A stretch of DNA of 64,000 nt from Psychrobacter sp. TAE2020 (GTDB lineage: Bacteria; Pseudomonadota; Gammaproteobacteria; Pseudomonadales; Moraxellaceae): assembly GCF_018919485.1 (NCBI RefSeq), contig NZ_JAHLMU010000001.1, positions 38,655 through 102,654 of the forward strand. Reading direction: 5' to 3'. How positions within the stretch are numbered: position 1 is the stretch's first letter; every line of letters starts with the position of its first letter. The translations under genes were made by a program, and so were the position numbers. This document shows positions 9,653 to 19,335 of this stretch, piece after piece. The notes below the pieces were generated by a model. The model ran no database searches and was not told the origin of the DNA. It was given only the letters and a program-made list of their open reading frames with translations.

Positions 9653-10900
9653 ATGACTCTCAATACCTCTATAAACAGCTTAGTCCCTATCATTTTTTCG
9701 ATTATGGTTCTAAGCGCTTGTGGTGATGCAGGCGATGCAGATAGTACCTCGACAGCGAATAAAGCACCTAAATCCATAGAGTCAGAGTCAGAGTCAGAAT
9801 CTGCAAACTCTGCTACAACAGCCTCAAATCCAGTCGTTTCTAAGTCTAAGGCTAGCAATGAATAGCGAGCTGAGGATGAAGAAGTAAATAACGCTATAGC
9901 CGATGATAATGCACTAGCAGTTGTAAACGTAGATAATGAAATTAGCCTTGCCCGGTCTAGCTGTGGTCTCAGTGAGGTATCTGCTGATCCAGAACTTGCA
10001 AAAATTGCTATCCAACATGCCAATTACATTAATTATGTGTTTGCTAATAGTACCCCGACTGGCTTTAATCCGTATGTGGAAAACGAGATCAGTGATATTG
10101 CTGATGTCACAGGTAAGAGCAACTCGTTTTTTAGCGGTGATAGTTTTACTAAGCGCTTGGCTAAGGCAAATTATGCCAATGCCAACAATGGCGTGGCCGA
10201 AAACATTGCTTTGACTTTATACTTTAGCTCGTTAGGTAACTTAGTGGCACCGGATATTGCCGCGATGGCAATGACTAAATCCTTGCTTGCTGCGCCTTAT
10301 CATTTACGCGCATTGATGCTACCGAATTCAAATTTGATCGGTACAGGGATCAGTGCTTATAAGCCATTTAATAGGGAGGCAAGTAAGTATCAAGGCTATG
10401 TCCTGGTTACCCATGCCGCAGCGACGCCAGCAGCCAAAAATAATAGCGTTAAAGGTATCTTTACTTATCCTTGTCAAGATGTCAGCGCTACAGTGACCGC
10501 ACTATATAATGAATCACCGAATCCAGTTAAAGGTACGGGTCGTGATTTGCGAACAGATCCTATAGGACAACCTATCTATATCAACATGCCATCAGCTCAG
10601 ACGATCAAAGTTAGTAACGTTAAGTTCTATAATGTACAGCGCAAAACAAAGGTAGAAGTTGCTTTGCTTGATTTTTATCAAGACCCGTATAAAGGCACTA
10701 ATTATCAGCTAGCAGCCACTGAAGCTTTTATTTTACCGCTCACTGATAATCTAAAAAGCTGTGAGCAGGGTAGTAATAAGGGCGGCAACTGTGGCCTATA
10801 TGGTAATAGTAACTATCAAGTGAGCTTTGATGTATTAGTCGATAATAAGACCTTAATAACTAAAGACTTTACCTTTAGTACTGGTGAGGTAAGTTATTAG
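9653..10900 (+). pseudogene. Lipoprotein gene interrupted by one in-frame TAG
   Basis: Two open segments in the same reading frame are split by a single TAG at 9863-9865. The first (9653-9865) encodes a lipoprotein signal with lipobox LSAC followed by an acidic Ser/Glu linker built on GAGTCA repeats. From 9866 the frame stays open without another stop to 10900, giving about 415 residues if the TAG is read through. The longer part has cysteines, a stretch rich in Asn/Ala that resembles a CAP/SCP-like fold around NGVAENIALTLYFSSLGN, and a beta-rich end. I cannot name the family. The codon between the segments is GAA-TAG-CGA. Choices are a recent nonsense mutation, a sequencing error, or leaky readthrough; a GTG at 10037 would be a poor restart. 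Confidence 0.72.
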
Positions 10901-11061
10901 TGCCTACTGAACCTTCATAAGTAAACCCTGCTGCTTTGCTTGCTCTATTTTTTATTACTACATTTGGAAACTGGCAAACGATATTAATAGCCGCATTGAC
11001 GTTAACCATTAAATCAATACTGGTGTTAGTTCTGACGGCTCACATTAGCATTGAGATAAAG

Positions 11062-11712
11062 TTAAAACGACGAATTAGGTTGTTGTAAAAACTTTCTTTC
11101 TTCGACAGTAGATGGTCTATTCAAAGCTTTATTACGATGCGGATAGCGTCCAAATCGTTGGATAATATCTTGATGCCGATGCTCAAAACTCAAAGTGTTG
11201 GCATTATTGAGCTCCTCAAACAAGGGGAGATAGCGTTGATGAATAACTAAGGATTCAGAATGCATAAAAGGCATGATCATAAACTGTCGCCATTGCCAAG
11301 GGAGCTTATTAAAATGAAATTGGCGAATAGCTTCTTGGGCTAGCACTAAAGCCATAGCGTCTTGCGCAAAAGCCGCCGCCTGATTGCGGCACAAGTTACG
11401 TGAGAATTGATCTAAGACAATAATCTCAGCCAAACGTCCAGCCAGTTCAGCATTGGAGTTGTTCAAATACCTGTGTTCTTCGACATAGCGCCAGGGAGCA
11501 CATTCACCTTGTTTTGCCTGTTGCCAGAGCTTGCCAAATTTATCAGCAATCAGCTTGTCAAAGCTGCTGTCCTGTATAAACCAGTACTGTTTATTATCCT
11601 CATCGAACCAAAATTCTAATACTTCACGAGCATTGACATCGAGCTGAGGCAAATTAAGCTGGGTAAAATCAGGTGGATTTGAAGAGCGCGAATAATCGGT
11701 TGATAGTGACAT
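11062..11712 (-). CDS. DUF924 family protein
   Basis: A 216-residue soluble, mostly helical protein. It matches the DUF924 pattern: VLEFWF near residue 31, a W/Y-rich segment around 43, LAEIIVLDQFSRNL near 92-106, and WRQFMIMPFMHSE near 141. The fold is reported to be TPR-like, and no reaction is established. The ORF is convergent with the interrupted lipoprotein gene and divergent from nspC, separated from nspC by 86 bp that must hold both promoters. Confidence 0.88.
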   Translation of the reverse strand: MSLSTDYSRSSNPPDFTQLNLPQLDVNAREVLEFWFDEDNKQYWFIQDSSFDKLIADKFGKLWQQAKQGECAPWRYVEEHRYLNNSNAELAGRLAEIIVLDQFSRNLCRNQAAAFAQDAMALVLAQEAIRQFHFNKLPWQWRQFMIMPFMHSESLVIHQRYLPLFEELNNANTLSFEHRHQDIIQRFGRYPHRNKALNRPSTVEERKFLQQPNSSF

Positions 11713-11798
11713 AAGCTATTCTATTTAGTATAGGTTTAGTCTACTATAGCGAAAAATATCACTAACTACTATTATCGTATGCTATTAGGTGAATAAAC

Positions 11799-13076
11799 AT
11801 GACTACCTCACTTGCTCATCAATCTATATCCGTGCCAACCCCTTATTATTTACTCGACGAAGCGGCCATTGTTGCCAATATGCAGATTATTGCTCGACTA
11901 TGTGAGTTGTCGGGTGCTAAGGCACTATTGGCACTAAAATGCTTTGCTACTTGGGGGGTGTTTGAAGTCATGCAACCTTATTTACACGGCACAACGTCAT
12001 CGTCATTGAACGAATTGCGCTTGGGCTATGAGACTTTTGGCCATAACTCTCAACACAATAATATTGACACCACTGAAACCCTTGATGGTATTGAACCCCT
12101 TAAAAGTGCTGATAAAAAAGAGATGCATGCTTATAGCGTGGCTTATAGTGCCGATGAAATCCCTGAAGTTTTACAATATGCTGATAAGATTATATTTAAC
12201 TCTATCTCGCAATTAACTGCTTTTAAAGAGCAAGCGGCTGCTAAAAACATACCTGTAGGGCTGCGCTTAAACCCTAAAACCAGTAATTCCTCGTTTATTA
12301 TCGCTGACCCAGCTCGTCCGTTTAGTCGCCTTGGGGAGCATGATAAAGACAGTATCGTTGCGGTGCTAAAAGATATCACTGGAGTGATGATTCATAATAA
12401 CTGTGAAAATGACAGCTATCAGGCTTTTAGTGACAGTTTGGCTGATATCGAAGCTAAGTTCGGTGATATTTTCCAACAGTTAGAATGGGTAAGTTTAGGA
12501 GGCGGAATTCACTTTATCGCTCCTGATTATCCTCTTGAGCAATTGGCTCAACGTCTAAAAGGCTTTAGTGAAAAATACGGCTTACAAGTCTATTTAGAGC
12601 CAGGTGAAGCTAGTATTCATGGCGCTGGAACTTTGGTGACTAGCGTATTAGATACTATGTATAACCAAAAAAACTTAGCGATAGTAGACTCCTCTATTGA
12701 AGCGCATATGCTTGATTTGCTGATTTACCGTGAGTCAGCACCAATAGCGGCTATTAATAATCAGCTAATCCACATCGCAGCTCTCGATATTGATCCTACT
12801 GATAACGCTCAGACAATGGAGCAAGCGGCAGCTGACAACACTATCATTTATGGTCGCTCTTGTTTAGCAGGAGATATTTTTGGTGAGTATCAGCTGCCAG
12901 CTGTTTTGCAGATAGGCGATCAGTTAGCCTTTGCTAATGCTGCTGGTTATACTATGGTCAAAAAGAACTGGTTTAATGGGGTCAATATGCCAGCGATTGT
13001 GATACGTCGTCTTGATGGCACTATTGATGTGCAGCGTGAGTTTGATTATCAGGAATATAAAGCAAGTTTGTCTTAA
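11799..13076 (+). CDS. nspC: Carboxynorspermidine/carboxyspermidine decarboxylase
   Basis: PLP enzyme of the alternative polyamine pathway, decarboxylating carboxynorspermidine or carboxyspermidine. It has the alanine-racemase-like barrel fold: PLP lysine K47 in ALLALKCFATW, VHGTSSSSL-like HGTTSSSLNEL near residue 67, GGGIHF near 230, and YLEPGEA near 268. At 425 residues it is longer than the usual 370-390. The excess is an insertion of about 28 residues (roughly 84-112, rich in Asn, Thr and Asp) just before MHAYSVAYSADE. The partner carboxynorspermidine synthase follows 249 bp downstream, so the two enzymes make one pathway. Confidence 0.95.
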   Translation: MTTSLAHQSISVPTPYYLLDEAAIVANMQIIARLCELSGAKALLALKCFATWGVFEVMQPYLHGTTSSSLNELRLGYETFGHNSQHNNIDTTETLDGIEPLKSADKKEMHAYSVAYSADEIPEVLQYADKIIFNSISQLTAFKEQAAAKNIPVGLRLNPKTSNSSFIIADPARPFSRLGEHDKDSIVAVLKDITGVMIHNNCENDSYQAFSDSLADIEAKFGDIFQQLEWVSLGGGIHFIAPDYPLEQLAQRLKGFSEKYGLQVYLEPGEASIHGAGTLVTSVLDTMYNQKNLAIVDSSIEAHMLDLLIYRESAPIAAINNQLIHIAALDIDPTDNAQTMEQAAADNTIIYGRSCLAGDIFGEYQLPAVLQIGDQLAFANAAGYTMVKKNWFNGVNMPAIVIRRLDGTIDVQREFDYQEYKASLS

Positions 13077-13144
13077 TTCTTGATTGTAAGACGTTCGCAT
13101 GCCATTTATGGTTAATGGCACTGTTTTAATTTAGCTATTAATTA

Positions 13145-13202
13145 TTGCCGATAGGGTAGTAAAAATTGTTATAATCGGCTCGGGCAAAAACAGTGGTTTT
13201 TG
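13145..13202 (+). promoter_or_regulatory. Promoter and leader hairpin of the carboxynorspermidine synthase gene
   Basis: TTGCCG (13145-13150) and a perfect TATAAT (13170-13175) are 19 bp apart. Immediately after the expected start point is a 7-bp hairpin, CAAAAAC (13185-13191) with GTTTTTG (13196-13202) and a 4-base loop. The leader to the chosen start codon would be about 140 nt. The hairpin could equally be a weak terminator for nspC. Confidence 0.5.
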
Positions 13203-13324
13203 TTCATCGGGTGCGTGGGTTTTCCTCGGTCTTCCTTTTTAATTCACGCATATCATTCACTAGTTTCTGTTTCGATTGATCAATAACAATGACGACGGCA
13301 GGGACACAAAGGAGGATTGTTGCC

Positions 13325-14608
13325 TTGAACACAACTCAACATAACAAAAACACTAAGCAAGCCAAAAAAGATGTTCTTATCATCGGTGCTGGCGGCGTCG
13401 CTCAAGTAGTCGCTCATAAATGTGCGATGCATAACGATGTGCTCGGTGCGATTCATATCGCATCACGTACTTTAGATAAGTGTACTGCTATCGCCCAAAG
13501 CGTACAGGACAAAGACAGCTTTAAGCAGCCTGCAACTTTGCACACCCATCAAATCGATGCGCTTAATACCCAAGCATTAATAGCTCTGATAAAAGATATT
13601 AATATCCAAATCGTCATCAATGTCGGCTCACCATTTTTGAATATGAGCGTACTAGAAGCTTGTATTGAGACTGGCGTGGCTTATATCGATACCGCTATTC
13701 ACGAAGACCCCCGTAAGATTTGCGAGACGCCGCCTTGGTACAACAACTACGAGTGGCAGCGTAAACAGCGTTGTGCGGATAATAATATTACTGCCATCTT
13801 AGGCGCAGGTTTTGATCCCGGTATGGTCAATGCTTATGCTCGTCTTGGCTATGACATGATGGATGCAGGGTCAGTAACTGATATTGATATTATCGATATT
13901 AATGCTGGCAGCCATGGTAAATACTTCGCTACTAACTTCGATCCTGAAATCAATTTCCGGGAGTTCACTGGTACGGTTTATTCATGGCAGGATAGTAAGT
14001 GGCAGTCGAATAAGATGTTCGAAGTCAAGCGTACCGACGACCTACCGGTAGTCGGCATACAGAACAGTTACCTTAGCGGCCATGATGAGATCCATTCGTT
14101 ATCGACTAATTTAGATGTGCCAAACATTCGCTTTTGGATGGGCTTTGGTGAGCATTACATCAATGTTTTCACTGTGCTACAAAGCTTAGGCTTATTATCT
14201 GAGCAGCCAGTGACTACCGCTGAAGGCTTAGAAGTTATTCCGTTAAAAGTCGTCAAAGCGGTGCTACCAGACCCAAGCTCATTAGCTGCAAACTATACGG
14301 GTAAGACTTGTATTGGTGATAAAGTTAAGGGCAAAAAAGACGGCGTCGATAGCGAGGTATTTATCTATAATATCTCTGATCATAAACAAGCGTTTGAGGC
14401 TATGGGCAGTCAAGGCATCTCTTATACTGCTGGCGTGCCACCAGTCGCTGCGGCTATGTTGGTTGCTACTGGTGAGTGGGATGCAGGCAAGATGGTCAAC
14501 GTCGAAGAGCTCGATGCTAAGCCATTTATTAATTTGCTAAATAAAATTGGCTTGCCAACGCGTATTCAAGATGCTGATGGCGATAGAGCACTAGAGTTCG
14601 ATATCTAG
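13325..14608 (+). CDS. Carboxynorspermidine synthase (saccharopine dehydrogenase family)
   Basis: NAD(P)H-dependent enzyme that condenses aspartate semialdehyde with a diamine (diaminopropane or putrescine) to carboxynorspermidine or carboxyspermidine. The Rossmann motif GAGGVAQVVAHKC opens the protein, and the saccharopine-dehydrogenase C-domain follows. I place the start at TTG 13325 because AAAGGAGG (13308-13315) sits 9 bp before it; the ATG at 13289 lies upstream of that site and has no ribosome binding site of its own. This gives 427 residues beginning MNTTQHNKN. It follows nspC, the next enzyme, but has its own promoter. A strong terminator ends the unit. Confidence 0.93.
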   Translation: MNTTQHNKNTKQAKKDVLIIGAGGVAQVVAHKCAMHNDVLGAIHIASRTLDKCTAIAQSVQDKDSFKQPATLHTHQIDALNTQALIALIKDINIQIVINVGSPFLNMSVLEACIETGVAYIDTAIHEDPRKICETPPWYNNYEWQRKQRCADNNITAILGAGFDPGMVNAYARLGYDMMDAGSVTDIDIIDINAGSHGKYFATNFDPEINFREFTGTVYSWQDSKWQSNKMFEVKRTDDLPVVGIQNSYLSGHDEIHSLSTNLDVPNIRFWMGFGEHYINVFTVLQSLGLLSEQPVTTAEGLEVIPLKVVKAVLPDPSSLAANYTGKTCIGDKVKGKKDGVDSEVFIYNISDHKQAFEAMGSQGISYTAGVPPVAAAMLVATGEWDAGKMVNVEELDAKPFINLLNKIGLPTRIQDADGDRALEFDI

Positions 14609-14644
14609 AGCATTTTGCTGGATTTCTATTGATAAGCAAATAAC

Positions 14645-14683
14645 AGCATCCTATTAAGTTTCGGCTTGATAGGATGCTTTTTT
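14645..14683 (+). terminator. Rho-independent terminator of the polyamine synthase gene
   Basis: A 14-bp stem (14645-14658 with 14665-14678, one G-U pair, loop TTTCGG) is followed by six T residues. It is 37 bp after the stop codon. Confidence 0.93.
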
Positions 14684-15007
14684 ATGACAGGCATTATCCT
14701 AAAAATTCCAATAGCTTGATAATGATTGTAAATTCAATCAAGCGTTTCACAAAAAGCTAATGTGTCTGCAAATAACTATATCGATAAATAATTAGCCATT
14801 AATAAATAACCATGCATCGATAAATAGAGGTAAAGACTCTACTTTTATATCAGAGCTCTGCGCTATAAGCCATTCGCTATTTTTAATGGTGACCCTTTGC
14901 CAATAAATAAGGCATTTTATCCTTGTGATGATCTGACTAGTGGTTGATGCCCTTAGTCCTTATCATCAGTGCCTGACAATCAACAGCCTATTTGGAACTC
15001 CCTATCT
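14684..15007. other. Intergenic region, nothing recognised
   Basis: AT-rich stretch between the polyamine terminator and the membrane-protein gene. I find no RNA gene, repeat or convincing promoter. Confidence 0.4.
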
Positions 15008-15862
15008 ATGACAAAATCTGATAATAAAGCTGCGGATAACCGAGAAGTTAATCTGAACAGTATTAGAGACTGGCTGATTCGCACTACACAGATTTTTGCC
15101 AAATTTGCAATCATCTTGATAGCTTTGGCTTTAGCCTTGTTGTTAGCCAATGCTCTTAATCGGCCACTTTATATCAGCTATTTAATCGTTGGTATGATCG
15201 CCGCAGTACTGTTTATCATGCTAATCATGATTGCTATCGAAAACATCGTCTATCGATACCTAAAAAACAGCGTTTGTGGCCAAATTATTATCTATTTATT
15301 AGTGGCTTTGATGAGCGTATCGTCCTATTTGTGGGCAACAGGTGAGATTAACAGGATATTCCAAGTCAATCCTAGCAATTTAGCCTTGACCTCAACGCTA
15401 CTGACCGCTATCGAGTTTTTTAAATACTGTATTATCATTTTATTAAGCAGTTACTTTATCGCTATAGGCTTGTACTTTTTATACCGAGATTCTGATAACC
15501 AAGCTGCTAACAACGTAGATAATAGTGATGTTAGCAATGGCAACGCTGGTAAGAGCAATGTTGATGCTACAAGCGCTACTAATCAATCGACTAAAAAATT
15601 AACTAGCAAGTTATTATCAGGCGTACTCTTTGCGCTTACTGTGATGCTGTGTTTGTTAGCCGTAGGACGAATATCTAAGTATAGCGACGTTATGATTCAA
15701 GCCTTTGCGGTAAACATTGATTTCTACAGCTATCATACTTGCACAGGTAAGGATTTTGAAAATATCGAAGGGGTTTTGTTCTTATCGGCGAGCGATATCT
15801 TAGTAGCTAAAAAGACAGGGGCTATGACTTGGCAATTTAACAAAGTCAAATGTGAGCCCTGA
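15008..15862 (+). CDS. Hypothetical multi-pass membrane protein
   Basis: I do not recognise this family. The protein (about 284 residues) has four hydrophobic segments in the first 60%: two adjacent helices near residues 28-90, one near 100-120, one near 140-165. A hydrophilic Asn/Ser/Thr-rich linker comes next, then a fifth helix near 205, and a C-terminal domain of about 50 residues with two cysteines (HTC and KC near the end) that may pair outside the membrane. An upstream in-frame GTG at 14969 would add 13 residues; neither start has a strong ribosome binding site. It has no operon partner. Confidence 0.6.
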   Translation: MTKSDNKAADNREVNLNSIRDWLIRTTQIFAKFAIILIALALALLLANALNRPLYISYLIVGMIAAVLFIMLIMIAIENIVYRYLKNSVCGQIIIYLLVALMSVSSYLWATGEINRIFQVNPSNLALTSTLLTAIEFFKYCIIILLSSYFIAIGLYFLYRDSDNQAANNVDNSDVSNGNAGKSNVDATSATNQSTKKLTSKLLSGVLFALTVMLCLLAVGRISKYSDVMIQAFAVNIDFYSYHTCTGKDFENIEGVLFLSASDILVAKKTGAMTWQFNKVKCEP

Positions 15863-16122
15863 TGGCTGTAGTCAGTTTCTCTTAAAATAAACGCTTAATA
15901 AAAAGTATCTCTACTGCTCTAAACTCTAGCTATTACCTAACTTATTATCATTATCTTCAAGCCTTATCCATAGCGGTGCGCTGATGAGCGGCTTATCCTT
16001 GCCAAGAATGTTCGTGCGCTAGACTATGATACTATGCGCTCATCATTTTCTCCCAAAATATCCTGCCCTCTAAAACTGCACTCACTTATGCCCTATAAGT
16101 CAAGTGTAAGGAATGTACAGAC

Positions 16123-18411
16123 ATGAACAACGAAGTAAACCACGATAACTCTTCCAAAGATGACCTAGCAAACGAGCATTCACTAAACGAGCCATTACCA
16201 AATGAGCTCAGTAAAAGCGCACAAACCCCATTTGAGCGCAGTCAGTTTGGGGGCTCGCAACGTCAACCTAAAAGTCTTCATGATGAAAGACCCATCTCGC
16301 GCAGTGATTTAAAAAAAGGGGCGCAACAGTTATCCAAAAATGCGGTTGCTCATATTAACTGGAGCGTGTTAATCCTCTCTTCGCTAGTTATTGTTGCTTT
16401 CTCAATTTGGGCAATCATTATACCTGAAGGGGCACATACTACTATGCAAATAGTAGTGGATTGGATTGCAACTAACCTCGGTTGGTACTATGTGATTACT
16501 ATGGTATTAGTCACTGGCTTTGTACTTTGGGTAGCTTTATCCAAAGCCGGTAGCGTACGCCTGGGGCCTGATGATTCACGTCCACAATATAAGCTAGGGA
16601 CTTGGGTGGCTATGCTATTCGCTGCTGGGGTGGGCATTGATTTGCTGTTCTTCTCAGTAACTGGTCCTGTAGTGCAGTATTTAACGCCGCCAGCAGGGGA
16701 TAGCGCCAGCGCTGATGCTATGCAAAACGCTGTAGTTTGGACCATGTTCCATTACGGTATCGCTGGCTGGGCGGTATATGCATTACTCGGCATGGCAATG
16801 GGCTACTTTGCCTATCGCTGGGATATGCCGTTATCGATTCGAGCGGCGCTCTATCCGCTGTTTGGCAAACGTGTCAATGGCCCAATCGGTCACGGCATTA
16901 GTATTTTAGCCTTAGTCGGTACCGTGTTTGGCGTCGCCACTACTATGGGTATCGGGGTAGTCTTACTAAACGTCGGCTTCTCAAAGATCTTTGGGCTAGA
17001 GGAAGGTCTCACCTTACAGATTGCTTTAGTTATCGGGGCGGTGGTCTTGACTATCTTGGCGACTACTTCAGGCGTAGATCGTGGTATTCGCTGGATATCT
17101 GAGCTGAATCTATGGAGCGCAGTGGCGATGATGGCTTTTATTCTCATCGCTGGCCAGACCGCTTTCTTATTGAATGCGCTGGTTGAAAACTTAGGTCAAT
17201 TCTTTGTCACTTTGCCTGCTCGGATGTTTAAAACCTTTGCTTACGTGCCTGGTAGTAGCGAATGGATGGGCAGTTGGACTTTATTCTTTTGGGCGTTTTG
17301 GTTGGCTTGGGGGCCGTTTGTTGGCGTGTTTTTGGCCCGTATTTCCCGTGGCCGTACTTTACGTGAGTTCGTCATCGCTGCGATTACTGTGCCAGTATTA
17401 TGTGATTTTATTATTGTGTCCTTCTTCGGTAACTCAGCCCTTTATGAAGTATTACAAGGTAATACTGCCTTTGCCGAACTGGCTATTCAAAGCCCTGAGC
17501 GTGGCTGGTATGCCTTGCTTGAGATGTTCCCCGGCGCGAAGTTCTTAGTTATGTTAGCGACCTTTTCAGGATTGCTATTTTATATTACTAGCGCCAACTC
17601 AGGGGCAATGGTGATGTCGAATTTCTCTGCCTCTATTCCAGACCCAAGCGAAGATGGCCCGAAATGGCTGCGTATATTTTGGGCAGTACTGACAGCGGTT
17701 TTGACTATCTCAATGCTGTTAGCTGGTGGCGTTATCACTATGGAGTATGCGACGCTTATCTTTGCGCTGCCGGTGACTATCATCGTTTACCTAGTGATGT
17801 TCTCTTTCTACAAAGCGCTAAAAATAGAGCAAGCCGAGAGCGAGGGTAAGGTGTTACGCCGTCCTTCGATTGCACCTAGTGGTGGTCATATACCAGAGCG
17901 CTCATGGACGCAGCGTTTGGGGCAGATGCTGACTTATCCATCCAAACGTGAGTCGATCAAGTTTCTAGAGCGTACTGTACGCCCAGCGCTCGATGATGTC
18001 GCCAATGAGTTCCGCCGTCAAGGCTATGATGTGGAGCGTATCAATGCCGATCATGATAAGAATGCGGCAAGCGCAACGGCTTTTGTTGGTAATACTAATA
18101 TTATTGCCGCCTCGGGGCCGTTACTACGGTTATCGACGGCTGCTATGAACGACTTTTATTATCAAGTGTCTATGGTTAAGACTCCAGCGCCTACTTTTAG
18201 TGGCAAAATGGCCGCTGATAGCGATGTCTACTATCGACTTGAGGTCACCACCCAAACAGGTTCGGGCGGCTATGATTTGACCGGATTAAATAAGCAGCAA
18301 GTCATTGATGATGTGCTTGAGCAATACCAAGCTTATCTGAATTTTTTGAATGCTCCTGTGGAGAGCGATGAAGGATCGACGACGGCAACGCCTATAGTGG
18401 GTAAGGAGTAA
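16123..18411 (+). CDS. betT: BCCT-family choline/betaine transporter (BetT-like)
   Basis: Inner-membrane carrier for a quaternary amine used as osmoprotectant; the closest pattern I recall is E. coli BetT, a proton-driven choline importer. After a hydrophilic N-terminal tail of about 80 residues there are 12 hydrophobic segments. Typical BCCT elements include GVGIDLLFFSVTGPVVQYL, FHYGIAGWAVYALLGMAMGY, and the signature WTLFFWAFWLAWGPFVG with FLARISRGRTLREF after it. The C-terminal 180 residues are cytoplasmic, as in the long BetT type that senses osmotic strength. No betA, betB or betI lies next to it, so substrate choice between choline and glycine betaine is inferred. It is monocistronic. 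Confidence 0.9.
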   Translation: MNNEVNHDNSSKDDLANEHSLNEPLPNELSKSAQTPFERSQFGGSQRQPKSLHDERPISRSDLKKGAQQLSKNAVAHINWSVLILSSLVIVAFSIWAIIIPEGAHTTMQIVVDWIATNLGWYYVITMVLVTGFVLWVALSKAGSVRLGPDDSRPQYKLGTWVAMLFAAGVGIDLLFFSVTGPVVQYLTPPAGDSASADAMQNAVVWTMFHYGIAGWAVYALLGMAMGYFAYRWDMPLSIRAALYPLFGKRVNGPIGHGISILALVGTVFGVATTMGIGVVLLNVGFSKIFGLEEGLTLQIALVIGAVVLTILATTSGVDRGIRWISELNLWSAVAMMAFILIAGQTAFLLNALVENLGQFFVTLPARMFKTFAYVPGSSEWMGSWTLFFWAFWLAWGPFVGVFLARISRGRTLREFVIAAITVPVLCDFIIVSFFGNSALYEVLQGNTAFAELAIQSPERGWYALLEMFPGAKFLVMLATFSGLLFYITSANSGAMVMSNFSASIPDPSEDGPKWLRIFWAVLTAVLTISMLLAGGVITMEYATLIFALPVTIIVYLVMFSFYKALKIEQAESEGKVLRRPSIAPSGGHIPERSWTQRLGQMLTYPSKRESIKFLERTVRPALDDVANEFRRQGYDVERINADHDKNAASATAFVGNTNIIAASGPLLRLSTAAMNDFYYQVSMVKTPAPTFSGKMAADSDVYYRLEVTTQTGSGGYDLTGLNKQQVIDDVLEQYQAYLNFLNAPVESDEGSTTATPIVGKE

Positions 18412-18708
18412 TAGGGGTAACTAGATAATGAGTAAGATAGCCGCTACTGTCGGGGCTAGCAGTGACATCGCGCATTTATTGATATCTATCGTGATTGTAT
18501 TCTCATACAAAACTAAGCGAGCTATTGGTTAAAGTACATCATTTATGATTTTTACTCACCTCAAGGTTTCTATACTCATATTTAGCTCACTAAGTATCTC
18601 AAATATATGGTATTTGCTTAATAATTAGTACAATATACAATATCAAACTAAAGTTAGTATTTTGTAAATACTTAGCGATTAATTGAGATTATTATTTTAA
18701 GGAAACAT

Positions 18709-19335
18709 ATGAAAAATGTATTGATTGGTATAGCTTCAGTAGGAGTAATGAGTGCAGCCTTGTCTGGTTGTCAAACCATGCAAAAATCCGTAAATCTTAT
18801 AACAGATAATATGTATGTTGCTCAGTTACCTGAGAGCTCATCAACTAAGCTTCAGATAGTTACGGATTGGGGTGGTGAGTTTAGTGTTACACCAAACTCT
18901 AAAGAATACCGTAGCTCGAAAAAATCAGGTCCAGGCGGAGTGTTAGCAATAAATGGATCTTTAAATCCTAAAGGATTAGCAAAATTATCAGTTCTCCCTT
19001 ATACCGATAAAGAGAAATTATTTATCTATGAAAATAATTTAAATATGCCTAAGCCTACAGTCGAAGAAAAACGTCTTTATAGTCTGACTGCTAGCACTTC
19101 TCCGAATTTTACAGTGACAGAAAGGTACATTGCTCCCAATCAGCCCTTTGCTATTAGATTTAGAGGTAGAGACAGTTTTAGTACATGTAGTGTAGAGGGC
19201 ACGTTTAACCCTGAAGCGAACAGCAACTATCGTTTAACAGGTGTGTTCGGTCGAAAGTGTGTCGTTATCATTGAGAAGTTTGTCACTAATAGTCGCGGTG
19301 AAACTGTTCTTCAAAACGTCAAATTTGATAAGTGA
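18709..19335 (+). CDS. Hypothetical lipoprotein, AT-rich
   Basis: A 208-residue protein of unknown family. The N-terminus is a classic lipoprotein signal (MKNVLIGIASV...) with lipobox ALSGC, cleaved before C21. The rest is predicted beta-rich, with basic and aromatic residues and two further cysteines near residues 164 and 184 that could form a disulfide. The start is well supported by AAGGAAAC before the ATG. Codons are visibly more A/T-rich than in the neighbouring transporter gene, which hints at recent acquisition. No homologous function can be assigned by eye. Confidence 0.7.
   Translation: MKNVLIGIASVGVMSAALSGCQTMQKSVNLITDNMYVAQLPESSSTKLQIVTDWGGEFSVTPNSKEYRSSKKSGPGGVLAINGSLNPKGLAKLSVLPYTDKEKLFIYENNLNMPKPTVEEKRLYSLTASTSPNFTVTERYIAPNQPFAIRFRGRDSFSTCSVEGTFNPEANSNYRLTGVFGRKCVVIIEKFVTNSRGETVLQNVKFDK

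Noticed and set aside
9631-10023. Reverse-strand open frame of 130 codons across the interrupted lipoprotein gene
   Set aside because: Its product is a Ser/Ala-rich mirror of the plus-strand repeats with no ribosome binding site; the plus-strand frame has a signal peptide and lipobox.
13289-13324. ATG 13289 as start of carboxynorspermidine synthase
   Set aside because: A near-perfect ribosome binding site lies downstream of this ATG and 9 bp before TTG 13325; the ATG has none.
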